This document shows positions 50,199-59,345 of a stretch of 64,000 bases of DNA, piece by piece. The position numbers were made by a program, and so were the translations under genes. The stretch is from the NCBI GenBank assembly GCA_031430575.1, contig JANPBT010000037.1:1-64000 (forward strand), written 5' to 3'. Position 1 is the first letter of the stretch, and each line of letters starts with the position of its first letter. A model generated the notes under the pieces. It had not been told where the DNA came from. It made no database searches and saw nothing but the letters and a program-made list of their open reading frames with translations. The DNA comes from JANMDS01 sp031430575. GTDB taxonomy: Bacteria; Pseudomonadota; Gammaproteobacteria; Burkholderiales; Casimicrobiaceae.

Positions 50199-50681
50199 TT
50201 ATTCCTGAACGAGATCAAGCAAGCGTAAGCGGGCAATTTCGCCGACGTTCATCAACGCTGTATTAAGCTCCATCGCGGCAGTGTTGGTCAGTCGCGCATG
50301 AAGCGTAGCGAAAATCGAAGTTTGGGTGTTGTTGCGCACCGCAATGATAAAGGGGAAACCAAATTTATCGCGGTACTGCGCGTTTAGCGAGCGTAGCTGC
50401 GCGATAAGATCTGTGGTCATCGCCGTGAGTCCTGCGCCCGACTGCTCGCTGGCGGACGAAGCGGTGAGCCCGCCCGCTGTCGCTTCCTTGCCGGCTAATT
50501 CGGGGTGGGCGTTCAATAAATTGAGCTTTTCATTTTCGCTTGCGGCTTGCACGCTGGCAACGAGTGCAGCGCATAAGTGGGCGCGGCTTTTGAACGGTGC
50601 AATGGCAAACGCTCGCTCGGCCACCCACGGAGAATGCTCGTATACAGCACCAAAGGTAAGCGTGAACGATGCTGGTGTCAT
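50199..50681 (-). CDS. uraD: OHCU decarboxylase
   Basis: Converts 2-oxo-4-hydroxy-4-carboxy-5-ureidoimidazoline to (S)-allantoin. 160 residues; FGAVYEHSPWVAERAF, LLNAHPELAGKEA and the FGFPFIIAVRN loop are family marks. ATG at 50681 (MTPASF) is preferred; 15 more codons are open upstream to 50726. Divergent from puuD; with uraH it completes urate to allantoin. Confidence 0.93.
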   Translation of the reverse strand: MTPASFTLTFGAVYEHSPWVAERAFAIAPFKSRAHLCAALVASVQAASENEKLNLLNAHPELAGKEATAGGLTASSASEQSGAGLTAMTTDLIAQLRSLNAQYRDKFGFPFIIAVRNNTQTSIFATLHARLTNTAAMELNTALMNVGEIARLRLLDLVQE

Positions 50682-50865
50682 CGAATTTATGGAAGATAGG
50701 CTTAGCATAGGGGCGAAACAAAACAATCAACGGAATTTGGCGATTGTGCGGTATAGAATATCTCTCATCAAATTTAAATGTCGCAGCGGAGCGCCCGGTC
50801 TTTAAGGCTAATCGCGACATCTATCGCCCACAGTGCCCGCCGTGGTGTGCGACGTCAAGGATGGC

Positions 50866-52068
50866 ATGGACGTCGCGTATTTTTTAGATTGGCTCAATTT
50901 CCTCGGCCGTTGGCTGCACTTAATCGTCGGCATCGCTTGGATCGGTGCGTCGTTTTATTTCGTCTGGCTAGATACCAATCTGAAGCCGCCCAAAGATGAG
51001 CCGAGCCAAGAGATTGGTATCGGCGGAGAGGTGTGGGCCGTGCACGGCGGTGGCTTCTATCGCGCTCAAAAATTCAAATCTGCGCCGCAGGTATTGCCCG
51101 AGCCACTGCATTGGTTTAAGTGGGAAAGCTACGCCACCTGGCTCTCCGGTTTCTTTTTGCTCTGCCTCATGTATTACGGGCAGGCTGAAATCTACTTGAT
51201 CGATAAAAGCGTGATGGAGCTTTCCAAAGGCGCAGCGATTGGCATTGGCTTAGGATTTTTGCTAGGCGGATGGGTGATTTACGATCTACTTTGCCGCACG
51301 AAATTAGGCGAGAACGAGCCGCTGCTCGCCGGGCTCATGTTCCTCTTGCTTGCGCTCGCCGCCTACGGGCTCACCCATGTTTTTTCTGGGCGCGGCGCGT
51401 TTATTCATTTCGGCGCAATGCTCGGCACGATCATGTCTGCCAATGTGTTGATGGTGATTATCCCCGGCCAGCGCAAGATGGTGGAGTCGAAGAAAAATGG
51501 CGCGCTGCTCGATCCAATTCATGGGCAACGTGGCAAGCAACGCAGCGTACACAACACATATTTCACCTTGCCCGTTCTCTTCGTGATGATCTCGAATCAC
51601 TACGCGTTTCTAACGAACGCAAAACACGCATGGATTGTGCTCATCGGGCTTTCGCTAGCGGGATGTTTAATCCGACTGTATTTCGTGCGTAAACATCAAG
51701 GCTTTCAAAATTACGGCTGGTGGGCGGGCGGCATCGGCATTATCGCCGCACTATATTTCTTTTTAGCCCCTCAAAAGACATCAATACCTGCGGCGCAAAA
51801 AAGCGCAATTTCTTATCAAATTGTCGAGAAAATAATCACTGAAAAGTGCGCGAGCTGCCATATGGAAAAACCTACCTACCCCGGCTTCGCGGCCCCACCG
51901 AAAAATATATTGCTCGACACCCCTGAGCGCATCGCGCAAAACGCGCAATCGATTTATCAGCAAACGGTTGTACTCAAAGCCATGCCGATCGGTAATTTAA
52001 CTAATATTTCAGATGCAGAGCGGGAAATTATTAGCCAGTGGTACACCACAGGCGCGCGAGTTCGTTAA
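50866..52068 (+). CDS. puuD: Urate hydroxylase PuuD (membrane, with C-terminal cytochrome c domain)
   Basis: 400 residues. An N-terminal domain of about eight membrane helices (from VAYFLDWLNFLGRWLHLIVGIAWIG to GGIGIIAALYFFLA) and a periplasmic cytochrome c part with CASCH at about residues 328-332. PuuD oxidises urate to 5-hydroxyisourate with electrons to the respiratory chain, replacing uricase. ATG at 50866 follows AAGGATGGC. Two repeat words: 51080-51092 (SAPQV) in a loop after helix 1 and 51786-51798 (one mismatch, IPAAQ) in the linker to the cytochrome domain. Confidence 0.95.
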   Translation: MDVAYFLDWLNFLGRWLHLIVGIAWIGASFYFVWLDTNLKPPKDEPSQEIGIGGEVWAVHGGGFYRAQKFKSAPQVLPEPLHWFKWESYATWLSGFFLLCLMYYGQAEIYLIDKSVMELSKGAAIGIGLGFLLGGWVIYDLLCRTKLGENEPLLAGLMFLLLALAAYGLTHVFSGRGAFIHFGAMLGTIMSANVLMVIIPGQRKMVESKKNGALLDPIHGQRGKQRSVHNTYFTLPVLFVMISNHYAFLTNAKHAWIVLIGLSLAGCLIRLYFVRKHQGFQNYGWWAGGIGIIAALYFFLAPQKTSIPAAQKSAISYQIVEKIITEKCASCHMEKPTYPGFAAPPKNILLDTPERIAQNAQSIYQQTVVLKAMPIGNLTNISDAEREIISQWYTTGARVR

Positions 52069-52138
52069 CAAAAAATCAGCATGGCATGTACCTTGCTGAG
52101 CAGTGACTTGACAGTTCATAATGTAAAGGAGATTACCG

Positions 52139-53143
52139 ATGAAATTCCCTCAGCTTGCAGTACTCACCTTCGCCGCGATTAGCGGCGCAACCTTGGCTCA
52201 AACCAGCGTTAAATTCGCCCTCGATTGGAAGTTTGAAGGCCCCGCCGCGCCCTATTTTGTAGCGCTCGATAAAGGCTATTACAAAGCCGAGGGGTTGGAC
52301 GTAACGATCGACTCAGGCAACGGCTCGGTAGAAGCAATTAACCGTGTTGGCGCGGGTACGTATCAAATGGCATTTGGCGATATCAACTCGCTGATTAAAT
52401 ACCGGGACAAGAAAGAAAATCCACAGATCAAGGCTGTCGCAATGATCTATAACGCTCCGCCGTTCGCCATTATTTCAATGAAAAAATACGGCGTGTTGAA
52501 GCCGAAAGATTTGGAAGGCAAAACACTCGGTGCGCCTGCACCAGATGGTGCTTTTGCCCAGTGGCCGATCGTCGTGAAAGAACAAAAAATAGATGCCAGC
52601 AAAGTAAAAATTGAGAATGTTGGCTTCCCTGTGCGCGAGCCAATGTTGGCCGAAGGCAAAGTGCAGGCGATTACCGGTTTTTCGTTTAGTTCATACATGA
52701 ATTTGCGCAGCCGAGGTGTCGCACAAGACGATATCGTAGTGATGCTGATGCGCGATTTTGGCTTGGAGCTTTATGGTAATGCACTTATGGTGAATCCAAA
52801 ATTTGCGGCTGAAAATCCGAAAGCGGTTGCAGGCTTTGTGCGGGCAACGCTTCGTGGAATTCAAGATACGATCGCCAACCCACGCGAGGCAGTTAAAACG
52901 GTGATTAAGCGCAACCAGATTGCGGACGATGCCATTGAGTTTGTGCGCCTCAAAATGGCGCTTGATCAAAATTTCGTCACCAAAGAAGTGCAGACCAATG
53001 GCTTGGGCGCAGTGGATATGAAACGCTTGAGCAAATCTATCGATCAAATTGGTGTGGCGTTCAACTACACCAATAAACCGAGCGCCAGTGATATTTTCGA
53101 TGCCCAATATTTACCCGCGAAATCGGAACGCACGCTGAAGTAA
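52139..53143 (+). CDS. ABC transporter substrate-binding protein (NMT1/taurine-like)
   Basis: 334 residues with a signal peptide (about 20 residues ending LAQ), then VKFALDWKFEGPAAPYFVALDKGYYKAEGLDVTIDSG, the SsuA/NMT1-type opening. AGTYQMAFGDINSLI and VGFPVREPMLAEGKVQAITGFSF follow. It probably binds a purine-derived solute, since it sits between puuD and puuE; this is inference. A good AAGGAGAT site precedes the ATG. Confidence 0.92.
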   Translation: MKFPQLAVLTFAAISGATLAQTSVKFALDWKFEGPAAPYFVALDKGYYKAEGLDVTIDSGNGSVEAINRVGAGTYQMAFGDINSLIKYRDKKENPQIKAVAMIYNAPPFAIISMKKYGVLKPKDLEGKTLGAPAPDGAFAQWPIVVKEQKIDASKVKIENVGFPVREPMLAEGKVQAITGFSFSSYMNLRSRGVAQDDIVVMLMRDFGLELYGNALMVNPKFAAENPKAVAGFVRATLRGIQDTIANPREAVKTVIKRNQIADDAIEFVRLKMALDQNFVTKEVQTNGLGAVDMKRLSKSIDQIGVAFNYTNKPSASDIFDAQYLPAKSERTLK

Positions 53144-53174
53144 ATCAATAAAAAAGCAGTAAGGAGATTGCGCT

Positions 53175-53978
53175 ATGAATGCACTCGTTGAAATCAACGA
53201 TGTCGGTTTGTTTTATGGCAAGGGGGAAGCGCGCACCAAAGCCGTAGAGCATCTCGATATACACATCAAAAAAGGCGAGTTCATCGCTGTAGTGGGCCCA
53301 TCGGGTTGCGGAAAATCTACGCTCATGAAAATGGTCAGCGGGTTATTGCCAGTCTCGGAAGGCACGCTGCTCGTTGAAGGTAAACCCGTGACCGGGCCGC
53401 TGCGTAGCGTGGGCATGGCGTTTCAATCTTCCAATTTGCTGCCTTGGCGCACAGTGACCGATAACGTTTTGCTGCCGTTGGAAATCGTGCAGCCTCATCG
53501 CAGCAAAATTCGCCGCGAAAAAGCGGCGTATCAAGAAAAAGCGCGTACGTTGTTGGAGAGTGTGGGTTTAAAAGGTTTTACCGAAAAATTTCCTTGGCAA
53601 CTCTCCGGCGGGATGCAGCAGCGCGCGTCCATTTGCCGCGCACTCATTCATGAGCCGGATATTTTGATGTTGGATGAGCCTTTCGGCGCGCTCGATGCCT
53701 TCACGCGCGAGGAGTTGTGGTGTGCGCTGCGCGATATTCACGCCGCGCGCGGGGTAACGATCGTGTTGGTGACGCACGATTTGCGCGAGGCCACATTTTT
53801 GGCCGATACGGTGTATGTAATGAGCAACCGCCCTGGCACCATTGTGAAGCGCCGGGATGTGAACTTACCGCGGCCGCGCGATTTAGAGGTGACCTACACC
53901 CAACCGTTCGCTGAAATTGTGCTGGAATTGCGCTCCTTCATCGGCGCCCACCGCACGCCCGCCAAGGTGACGCTATGA
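53175..53978 (+). CDS. ABC transporter ATP-binding protein
   Basis: 267 residues. Walker A GPSGCGKST (about residues 42-50), Q-loop FQSSNLLPWRTV, signature LSGGMQQRAS, Walker B ILMLDEPFGALD and the H-loop VTHD. Nitrate/taurine-type importer family. ATG follows AAGGAGA. Couples with the permease by a 4-base overlap. Confidence 0.96.
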   Translation: MNALVEINDVGLFYGKGEARTKAVEHLDIHIKKGEFIAVVGPSGCGKSTLMKMVSGLLPVSEGTLLVEGKPVTGPLRSVGMAFQSSNLLPWRTVTDNVLLPLEIVQPHRSKIRREKAAYQEKARTLLESVGLKGFTEKFPWQLSGGMQQRASICRALIHEPDILMLDEPFGALDAFTREELWCALRDIHAARGVTIVLVTHDLREATFLADTVYVMSNRPGTIVKRRDVNLPRPRDLEVTYTQPFAEIVLELRSFIGAHRTPAKVTL

Positions 53979-54739
53979 ACGAACGCGCACAACAAATCGT
54001 TTGGCCCACAGTATTTATAGTAGGCTTTGCTGCGTTGTGGGAAATTGCCTGCAGGGTGTTTTCGATCCCCAGCACGTTTTTGCCCACGCCCTCTGCTGTG
54101 GCCGAGGCGATGGTGAAGTATTGGGAGCCGCTGTATAAAAATTCGCTACACACACTGTTCGAGACCCTAGTAGGTTTTGCGCTTTCCATTGTTTTCGGCC
54201 TAGCACTGGGCTTGTTGGTGGGCTCATCAAAAGTAATCTACAACGGCTTGTATCCGATCATGATTGGCTTTAACGCGGTGCCAAAAGTGGCGATCGTGCC
54301 AGTGCTTATTTTGTGGTTTGGCATTGGCACTGTACCGGCCATTCTCACTGCGTTTTTGATCTCATTTTTTCCAATTGTAGTGAACGTAGCAACAGGCTTA
54401 GCGACCACCGAGCCGGAGCTGCAAGATGTGCTGCGCGCGCTGGGCGCAAGCAAATTTGACATCATGCGTAAGGTGGGCATACCCCGCTCAATGCCCTACT
54501 TTTTTGGTTCGCTTAAAGTGGCTATTACGCTCGCGTTTGTGGGTGCGGTGGTCAGCGAAACCGTGGGAGCAAACGAAGGCATTGGCAATTTGATGTTAAC
54601 GGCGCAAGCAAACTTCAACGTGCCGCTGGTGTTTGCAGGCGTGGTCTCTTTGGCGGTACTCGGCATTGTGTTGTATGCAATTACCGCCTGGATTGAAAAG
54701 CACTTCACAGGCTGGGCCTTCCGCTCCGATATGGGTTAA
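53975..54739 (+). CDS. ABC transporter permease
   Basis: 254 residues, six membrane helices, with the EAA-type loop LRALGASKFDIMRKVGIPRSMPYFFGSLKVA. Forms the importer with the two preceding genes. No repeat word in any of the three transport genes, a 3-kb gap. Confidence 0.95.
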   Translation: MNERAQQIVWPTVFIVGFAALWEIACRVFSIPSTFLPTPSAVAEAMVKYWEPLYKNSLHTLFETLVGFALSIVFGLALGLLVGSSKVIYNGLYPIMIGFNAVPKVAIVPVLILWFGIGTVPAILTAFLISFFPIVVNVATGLATTEPELQDVLRALGASKFDIMRKVGIPRSMPYFFGSLKVAITLAFVGAVVSETVGANEGIGNLMLTAQANFNVPLVFAGVVSLAVLGIVLYAITAWIEKHFTGWAFRSDMG

Positions 54740-54771
54740 TTTTCACGACATAATGCGTAGGTAGTCGCTTT

Positions 54772-54784
54772 TTGCGCCGCAGGT
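54772..54784 (-). repeat. Repeat word, reverse copy, abutting the puuE start codon
   Basis: TTGCGCCGCAGGT (one mismatch) ends directly before the ATG at 54785, as at 9096-9108. No other ribosome binding site is obvious. Confidence 0.85.
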
Positions 54785-55741
54785 ATGACACAAAATAATA
54801 ATCAACAGTATCCAAGAGATTTAGTGGGCTACGGGCGCACTCCCCCGCACGCGTGCTGGCCGAATAACGCACGCATCGCGGTGCAATTCGTGTTGAACTA
54901 CGAAGAAGGCGCAGAAAATTGCGTGCTTCACGGCGATCAAACGAGCGAGCAATTTCTTTCTGAAATCGTCGGTGCGGCAGCGTTTGAGGCACGGCATTTG
55001 TCGATGGAAAGCATTTACGAATACGGCAGTCGCGCCGGCTTCTGGCGACTGCATCGCATGTTTACTCAGCGCAAAATTCCGCTCACTGTATTTGGCGTTG
55101 GCATGGCGCTGTTGCGCAATCCTGATGCCGTCGCGGCGATAAAAGAAGCAGGCTGGGAGATTTGCTCGCATGGCTGGCGCTGGATTCATTATCAGCATAT
55201 GGATGAAGTAGAGGAGCGCGCGCATCTAAAGCTCGCCGTTGATGCCATCATGCAAGCGACCGGCGAGCGTCCACTAGGCTGGTACACCGGGCGCGACAGC
55301 CCAAATACGCGCAGGCTGGTTGCCGATTTCGGTGGCTTTGAATATGACTCCGATTATTATGGCGATGATCTTCCGTTTTGGACGCGCGTCCAAAAAACTA
55401 ACGGTGAAATGGCATCGCACCTCATCGTTCCGTACACCTTGACCAACAACGATATGCGCTTTGCGATGCCCGGAGGTTTTAGTACGGGGGAGCAATTTTT
55501 CTCGTTCCTGCGCGATGCCTTTGATGTGCTTTACGAGGAAGGCGATCCCGATGGTCTTAATCAACCGAAAATGATGAGCGTCGGCCTGCATTGCCGATTG
55601 ATTGGGCAGCCAGCGCGGGCGCAAGGATTGATAAAGTTTCTAGATTATGTGCAGTCGCATGATGCTGTCTGGATACCGCGCCGCATCGAAATCGCACGCC
55701 ATTGGGCTGCGCACCATCCCGCAACGGAGGATTCAAAATGA
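54785..55741 (+). CDS. puuE: Allantoinase PuuE
   Basis: 318-residue polysaccharide-deacetylase-fold enzyme that opens the hydantoin ring of allantoin to allantoate. NYEEGAENCVLHGD, EYGSRAGFWRLHRMF, EICSHGWRWIHYQHMDEVEERAH and GWYTGRDSPNTRRLV are the PuuE marks, unlike the metal amidohydrolase allantoinase AllB. The ATG is placed directly after the repeat word, with CAGGT as the only nearby purine-rich element. Overlaps allC by 4 bases. Confidence 0.95.
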   Translation: MTQNNNQQYPRDLVGYGRTPPHACWPNNARIAVQFVLNYEEGAENCVLHGDQTSEQFLSEIVGAAAFEARHLSMESIYEYGSRAGFWRLHRMFTQRKIPLTVFGVGMALLRNPDAVAAIKEAGWEICSHGWRWIHYQHMDEVEERAHLKLAVDAIMQATGERPLGWYTGRDSPNTRRLVADFGGFEYDSDYYGDDLPFWTRVQKTNGEMASHLIVPYTLTNNDMRFAMPGGFSTGEQFFSFLRDAFDVLYEEGDPDGLNQPKMMSVGLHCRLIGQPARAQGLIKFLDYVQSHDAVWIPRRIEIARHWAAHHPATEDSK

Positions 55742-56970
55742 ACATTGGCGAACGCATCTTGCAGCAATCAGAAATTCTCGGCGCGATGACCGAAGTGCAA
55801 GGCGAGGTCACGCGCACGTATCTCACGCCTATGGCCAAGCGCGCCGGTGAGCAAATCATTGCGTGGATGAAAGAAGCGGGCTGCGATGAAGCGGGCTGGG
55901 ATACGCTTGGCAATGTGGTTGCGCGCTATCGCGGCGCGAGCGAGAACGCCCCCGTGTTGATGACCGGCTCGCATATGGATTCCGTAGTGAACGCAGGAAA
56001 GTACGATGGCTTGTTTGGCATTCTCTCGCCGATTGCTTGCGTGTATGCGCTGGCAGCGCAAAAAAAGCGTTTACCGTTTACCTTTGAGATCGTTGCCTTT
56101 GGCGATGAAGAAGGCGTGCGCTTCGGCGTTACGCTCATTGGCAGCAAAGCCATGGCCGGGCGTTTCGATGACGCATGGTGGAGCAAGGCCGACGCGAATG
56201 GCATCACGCTCAAGCAAGCGGTGATTGATTTTGGTGGTGATCCAACCGCCCTCGCCTCGCTCACACGCGATCCTAAGAAATATCTTGGTTTTATTGAATC
56301 GCATATCGAGCAAGGCCCGATTTTGTTAAACGACGGTTTGTCCGTCGGCGTGGTTACCTCCATCGCGGGCGCAACGCGCGTACGCGTGAACCTAAAAGGC
56401 TTGGCCGGGCACGCAGGCACGGTACCCATGGCAGGCAGAAAAGATGCGCTGGCGTGCGCCGCGCAAATGACGCTCGCCATCGAAGAAATCTGCGCCGCAG
56501 GTAACGGCGAAGTAGTCGGCACGGTGGGCAAAATGGAGGTGGCGGGAGGCGGGGCGATGAACGTGATTCCTGGCGAAGCTAATTTCACCATCGACATTCG
56601 CTCAGGCGATGACGCTACACGACTGGCGTACGTCAGCCGCGTGGAAGCGCGCTGCGAAGCCATTGCGCAGCGGCGCAACGTTTCGTTCGCATGGGATGCA
56701 TTTTTTCATTTGAGCGCCGCGCCTTGCGATGAAGCGCACCAAGCGCAATGGGCGCAGGCCATCGCCGCGCAGGGCGTTCAAGTCAAACATCTGCCCAGCG
56801 GTGCCGGGCATGATGCGATGAGTTTCAAAGGCGTGCTCCCGCTCTCTATGCTTTTCGTGCGCTGCGGTAATGGCGGTATTTCTCATAATCCACTGGAGAT
56901 GATGACGGCAGACGATGCCGAAACGGCCACGCGCGTAATGCTGCATTTTTTAGAGCGATTTCAGGCTTAA
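55738..56970 (+). CDS. allC: Allantoate amidohydrolase
   Basis: M20-fold Zn hydrolase of 410 residues that breaks allantoate to ureidoglycine with release of ammonia. LMTGSHMDSVVNAGKYDGLFG, AFGDEEGVRFG, and FIESHIEQGPIL are the metal and dimer marks; GHAGTVPMAGRKDAL follows. ATG at 55738 overlaps the puuE stop. A reverse repeat word (56490-56502) is read as ICAAGN. Products would feed ureidoglycolate steps whose genes are not in the window. Confidence 0.93.
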   Translation: MNIGERILQQSEILGAMTEVQGEVTRTYLTPMAKRAGEQIIAWMKEAGCDEAGWDTLGNVVARYRGASENAPVLMTGSHMDSVVNAGKYDGLFGILSPIACVYALAAQKKRLPFTFEIVAFGDEEGVRFGVTLIGSKAMAGRFDDAWWSKADANGITLKQAVIDFGGDPTALASLTRDPKKYLGFIESHIEQGPILLNDGLSVGVVTSIAGATRVRVNLKGLAGHAGTVPMAGRKDALACAAQMTLAIEEICAAGNGEVVGTVGKMEVAGGGAMNVIPGEANFTIDIRSGDDATRLAYVSRVEARCEAIAQRRNVSFAWDAFFHLSAAPCDEAHQAQWAQAIAAQGVQVKHLPSGAGHDAMSFKGVLPLSMLFVRCGNGGISHNPLEMMTADDAETATRVMLHFLERFQA

Positions 56971-56981
56971 AAAGCTCCAAT

Positions 56982-56994
56982 CTGCGCCGCAGGT
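56982..56994 (-). repeat. Repeat word, reverse copy, intergenic
   Basis: AAT-CTGCGCCGCAGGT-ATTT, exact, in the 48-base gap between allC and the following M20 gene. Confidence 0.9.
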
Positions 56995-57018
56995 ATTTAC
57001 ATTTTTTAGGTAATTTCG

Positions 57019-58245
57019 ATGACCAACTTTCTCGATCAATACGTCGATCAACATTTCGCTACGCAAACGAAGCTTTTGCAAGAACTCGTGCGCATCCCCA
57101 CTGATACGCCGCCGGGCAACAACGCGCCGCACGCAGAAATCACCGCCAAGTTGCTCGAAGCCATGGGCTACACAGTGGAGCGCTACGCCATTCCCGAAGC
57201 GGAAGTAAAAGCCTACGGCATGCAGTCGATCACCAATTTGATCGTGCGCCATACATTTTTAAAAGACGGCCCGATCATTGCGCTAAACGCGCATGGCGAC
57301 GTCGTACCCCCCGGCGAAGGCTGGACGACCAACCCCTACGGTGGCGAGATCAAGGACGGTAAGCTTTACGGCCGCGCCGCCGCTGCATCCAAATCTGATT
57401 TCACCACCTACATCACCGCGCTCAACGCCCTGCGCGAGCTCCACAAAAAGCTGCCGCTCAAAGGCACGGTGGAGCTTCACTTCACCTACGACGAAGAATT
57501 TGGCGGCGAGTTGGGTCCCGGTTGGCTGCTCAAAAACGGGCATACTAAGCCTGATTTTTTGATTGCTGCTGGCTTTTCTTACGCAGTGATTACGGCGCAT
57601 AACGGCGCGCTGCATTTAGAGATTACCGTGCACGGTCGTGGCGCACACGTGGCCGAGCAAAGCTCCGGCGTAGATGCATTGCGCGCTGCGCACGGTATCA
57701 TGAATGTGCTTTACCAATTGAGCGATACGCTGGCGCAAACCACCTCAAAAATCGAAGGCATCGGTTCGCCGAAATTAAATATCGGCACGATTACCGGCGG
57801 CACGAATACCAATGTTGTGCCCGACAAAGTGGTGCTTAAAATTGATCGACGCATGATCCCCGAAGAAGACCCGATCGAGATCGAAGCGCATTTGTGCAAA
57901 CTCATCGAGCGCGCTGCCGCGCAATTCCCCAATATCAAAATCGATATCAAGCGCCTGCTCATAGCCCGCGCTTTCACGCCCATCCCCGGCCAAGAAAAAT
58001 TAGCCGGGGCGCTCTGCAAAGAAGCCACGCGCGTTTTCGGCGAGCCGATTCCCGCGAAAGGCACAGGCTTATATACCGACGCAAGGCTCTACGCCGAAGC
58101 AGGCGTACCGGGCGTGCTCTACGGCGCGGGCCCACGCACGATTTTGGAAGCCAACGCCAAGCGCGCCGATGAACACGTCGCGTTAGAAGACTTGCGAAAA
58201 GCCACGAAAGTGGTGGCCAATGCTGTGGCGGGGATGTTGGCCTAA
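57019..58245 (+). CDS. M20-family ArgE/DapE-like deacylase
   Basis: 408 residues. First metal segment ALNAHGDVVPPG, next GGEIKDGKLYGRAAAASKSDFTTYI (where most relatives have GAxDMKG), catalytic Glu in FTYDEEFGGELG, and GRGAHVAEQSSGVDAL in the lid. Substrate unknown. Its position behind allC suggests a late purine-nitrogen step or an N-acyl amino acid; neither can be read from sequence. The GRAAAASKSD change at a conserved point deserves notice. Confidence 0.88.
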   Translation: MTNFLDQYVDQHFATQTKLLQELVRIPTDTPPGNNAPHAEITAKLLEAMGYTVERYAIPEAEVKAYGMQSITNLIVRHTFLKDGPIIALNAHGDVVPPGEGWTTNPYGGEIKDGKLYGRAAAASKSDFTTYITALNALRELHKKLPLKGTVELHFTYDEEFGGELGPGWLLKNGHTKPDFLIAAGFSYAVITAHNGALHLEITVHGRGAHVAEQSSGVDALRAAHGIMNVLYQLSDTLAQTTSKIEGIGSPKLNIGTITGGTNTNVVPDKVVLKIDRRMIPEEDPIEIEAHLCKLIERAAAQFPNIKIDIKRLLIARAFTPIPGQEKLAGALCKEATRVFGEPIPAKGTGLYTDARLYAEAGVPGVLYGAGPRTILEANAKRADEHVALEDLRKATKVVANAVAGMLA

Positions 58246-58256
58246 AAGTAGGGCAT

Positions 58257-58269
58257 ACCTGCGGCGCAG
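58257..58269 (+). repeat. Repeat word, forward copy, intergenic
   Basis: CAT-ACCTGCGGCGCAG-AATTAAGC, exact, 12 bases after the M20 gene and followed by a T run. The last copy before the restriction-modification genes. Confidence 0.9.
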
Positions 58270-58386
58270 AATTAAGCTTTTTTAATGCAAAACGCTAGTG
58301 GCGTTCCCGAAGTTCGCACTAATATTGGTCAAAGACTCGCTTATTAGTGTACATTTATGCAGGTAGATTTTCTGTCGTGAAATTTC

Positions 58387-59340
58387 ATGAATTCGGTTGA
58401 GATATGTTCTGGTGCGGGAGGGCAAGCGCTTGGGCTCGAGCGAGCGGGATTTAACCATCTGAGCCTTGTAGAGCTTGAGTTGGCTGCGTGCCAAACCCTT
58501 CGGATCAATCGCCCGGAATGGAACGTCAATCAGTGCGATGTTCGGGAGTACAGCGCAGAGCATTGGCGAGGCGTTGAACTCTTCGCTGGTGGTGTGCCGT
58601 GTCCGCCATTCTCAAAGGCGGGCAAGCAGCTTGGCGCTGACGACGAAAGAGATCTTTTCCCCGAGGCGATTCGGTTAATTTCAGAGTGCCATCCCTCTGC
58701 AGTCATGCTCGAAAATGTACGCGGTCTGCTCGACCCACAATTTGATAGTTATCGAAATTCAGTGACGCATAGTCTTGAAAAAATGGGCTATGCCGTGCAA
58801 TGGAAGCTGCTACATGCATCGGATTTTGGCGTCCCGCAACTTCGGCCGCGCGTCATTTGTGTTGCATTGCAGAAGGGAATCACGGAATATTTTCAATGGC
58901 CTGATAAGCTCGCGGGTAACGCGCCGTCAGTTGGAGAGGCGTTATTTGACTTGATGAGTGCCGATGGATGGGCGGATGCGATAAGTTGGAGGGCTGGCGC
59001 GAGCTCGATCGGCCCGACGCTCGTCGGGGGTAGCAAAAAACATGGTGGCCCAGATCTTGGACCCACGCGTGCGAAAAAGGCGTGGGCTCAGCTTGGCGTC
59101 GATGGTATGGGGATTGCTGACTCCGTTCCTTCAAAAAATTTTGTTGGAATGCCCCGACTCACTGTACGCATGGCGGCGCGCATTCAAGGGTTTCCAGACG
59201 ATTGGCAATTCTCTGGGAAGAAAACTTCTGCTTATCGTCAAATTGGAAATGCGTTTCCACCACCCGTTGCTGCGGCGGTCGGCGCAAAAATTATTGCGGC
59301 GTTGGACCCCGCAGCGAAGCCGAAACTTAAACGCGCTTAA
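58387..59340 (+). CDS. DNA (cytosine-5-)-methyltransferase
   Basis: 317 residues with motif I SVEICSGAGGQALGLERAGF, motif IV GGVPCPPFSKAG (catalytic Cys72), motif VI ENVRGL, motif VIII QLRPRV and motif X YRQIGNAFPPPVA. Makes 5-methylcytosine in a sequence not deducible here. The HNH nuclease 5 bases downstream makes this a type II restriction-modification pair. Codon use and GC differ from the purine genes, no repeat word is present, and the unit falls between two of them (58257 and 59931), suggesting an acquired cassette. Confidence 0.93.
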   Translation: MNSVEICSGAGGQALGLERAGFNHLSLVELELAACQTLRINRPEWNVNQCDVREYSAEHWRGVELFAGGVPCPPFSKAGKQLGADDERDLFPEAIRLISECHPSAVMLENVRGLLDPQFDSYRNSVTHSLEKMGYAVQWKLLHASDFGVPQLRPRVICVALQKGITEYFQWPDKLAGNAPSVGEALFDLMSADGWADAISWRAGASSIGPTLVGGSKKHGGPDLGPTRAKKAWAQLGVDGMGIADSVPSKNFVGMPRLTVRMAARIQGFPDDWQFSGKKTSAYRQIGNAFPPPVAAAVGAKIIAALDPAAKPKLKRA

Positions 59341-59345
59341 AGCTC

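Noticed and set aside
11494..51798. IPAAQ as a protein motif or targeting tag
   Set aside because: The same DNA gives different peptides (TCGAD, SAPQV, CAAG, LRRR) in other genes and also lies outside genes.
52075..52115. Weak hairpin between puuD and the ABC genes as terminator
   Set aside because: 8-bp stem with a mismatch and no T tract; the genes may well be co-transcribed.
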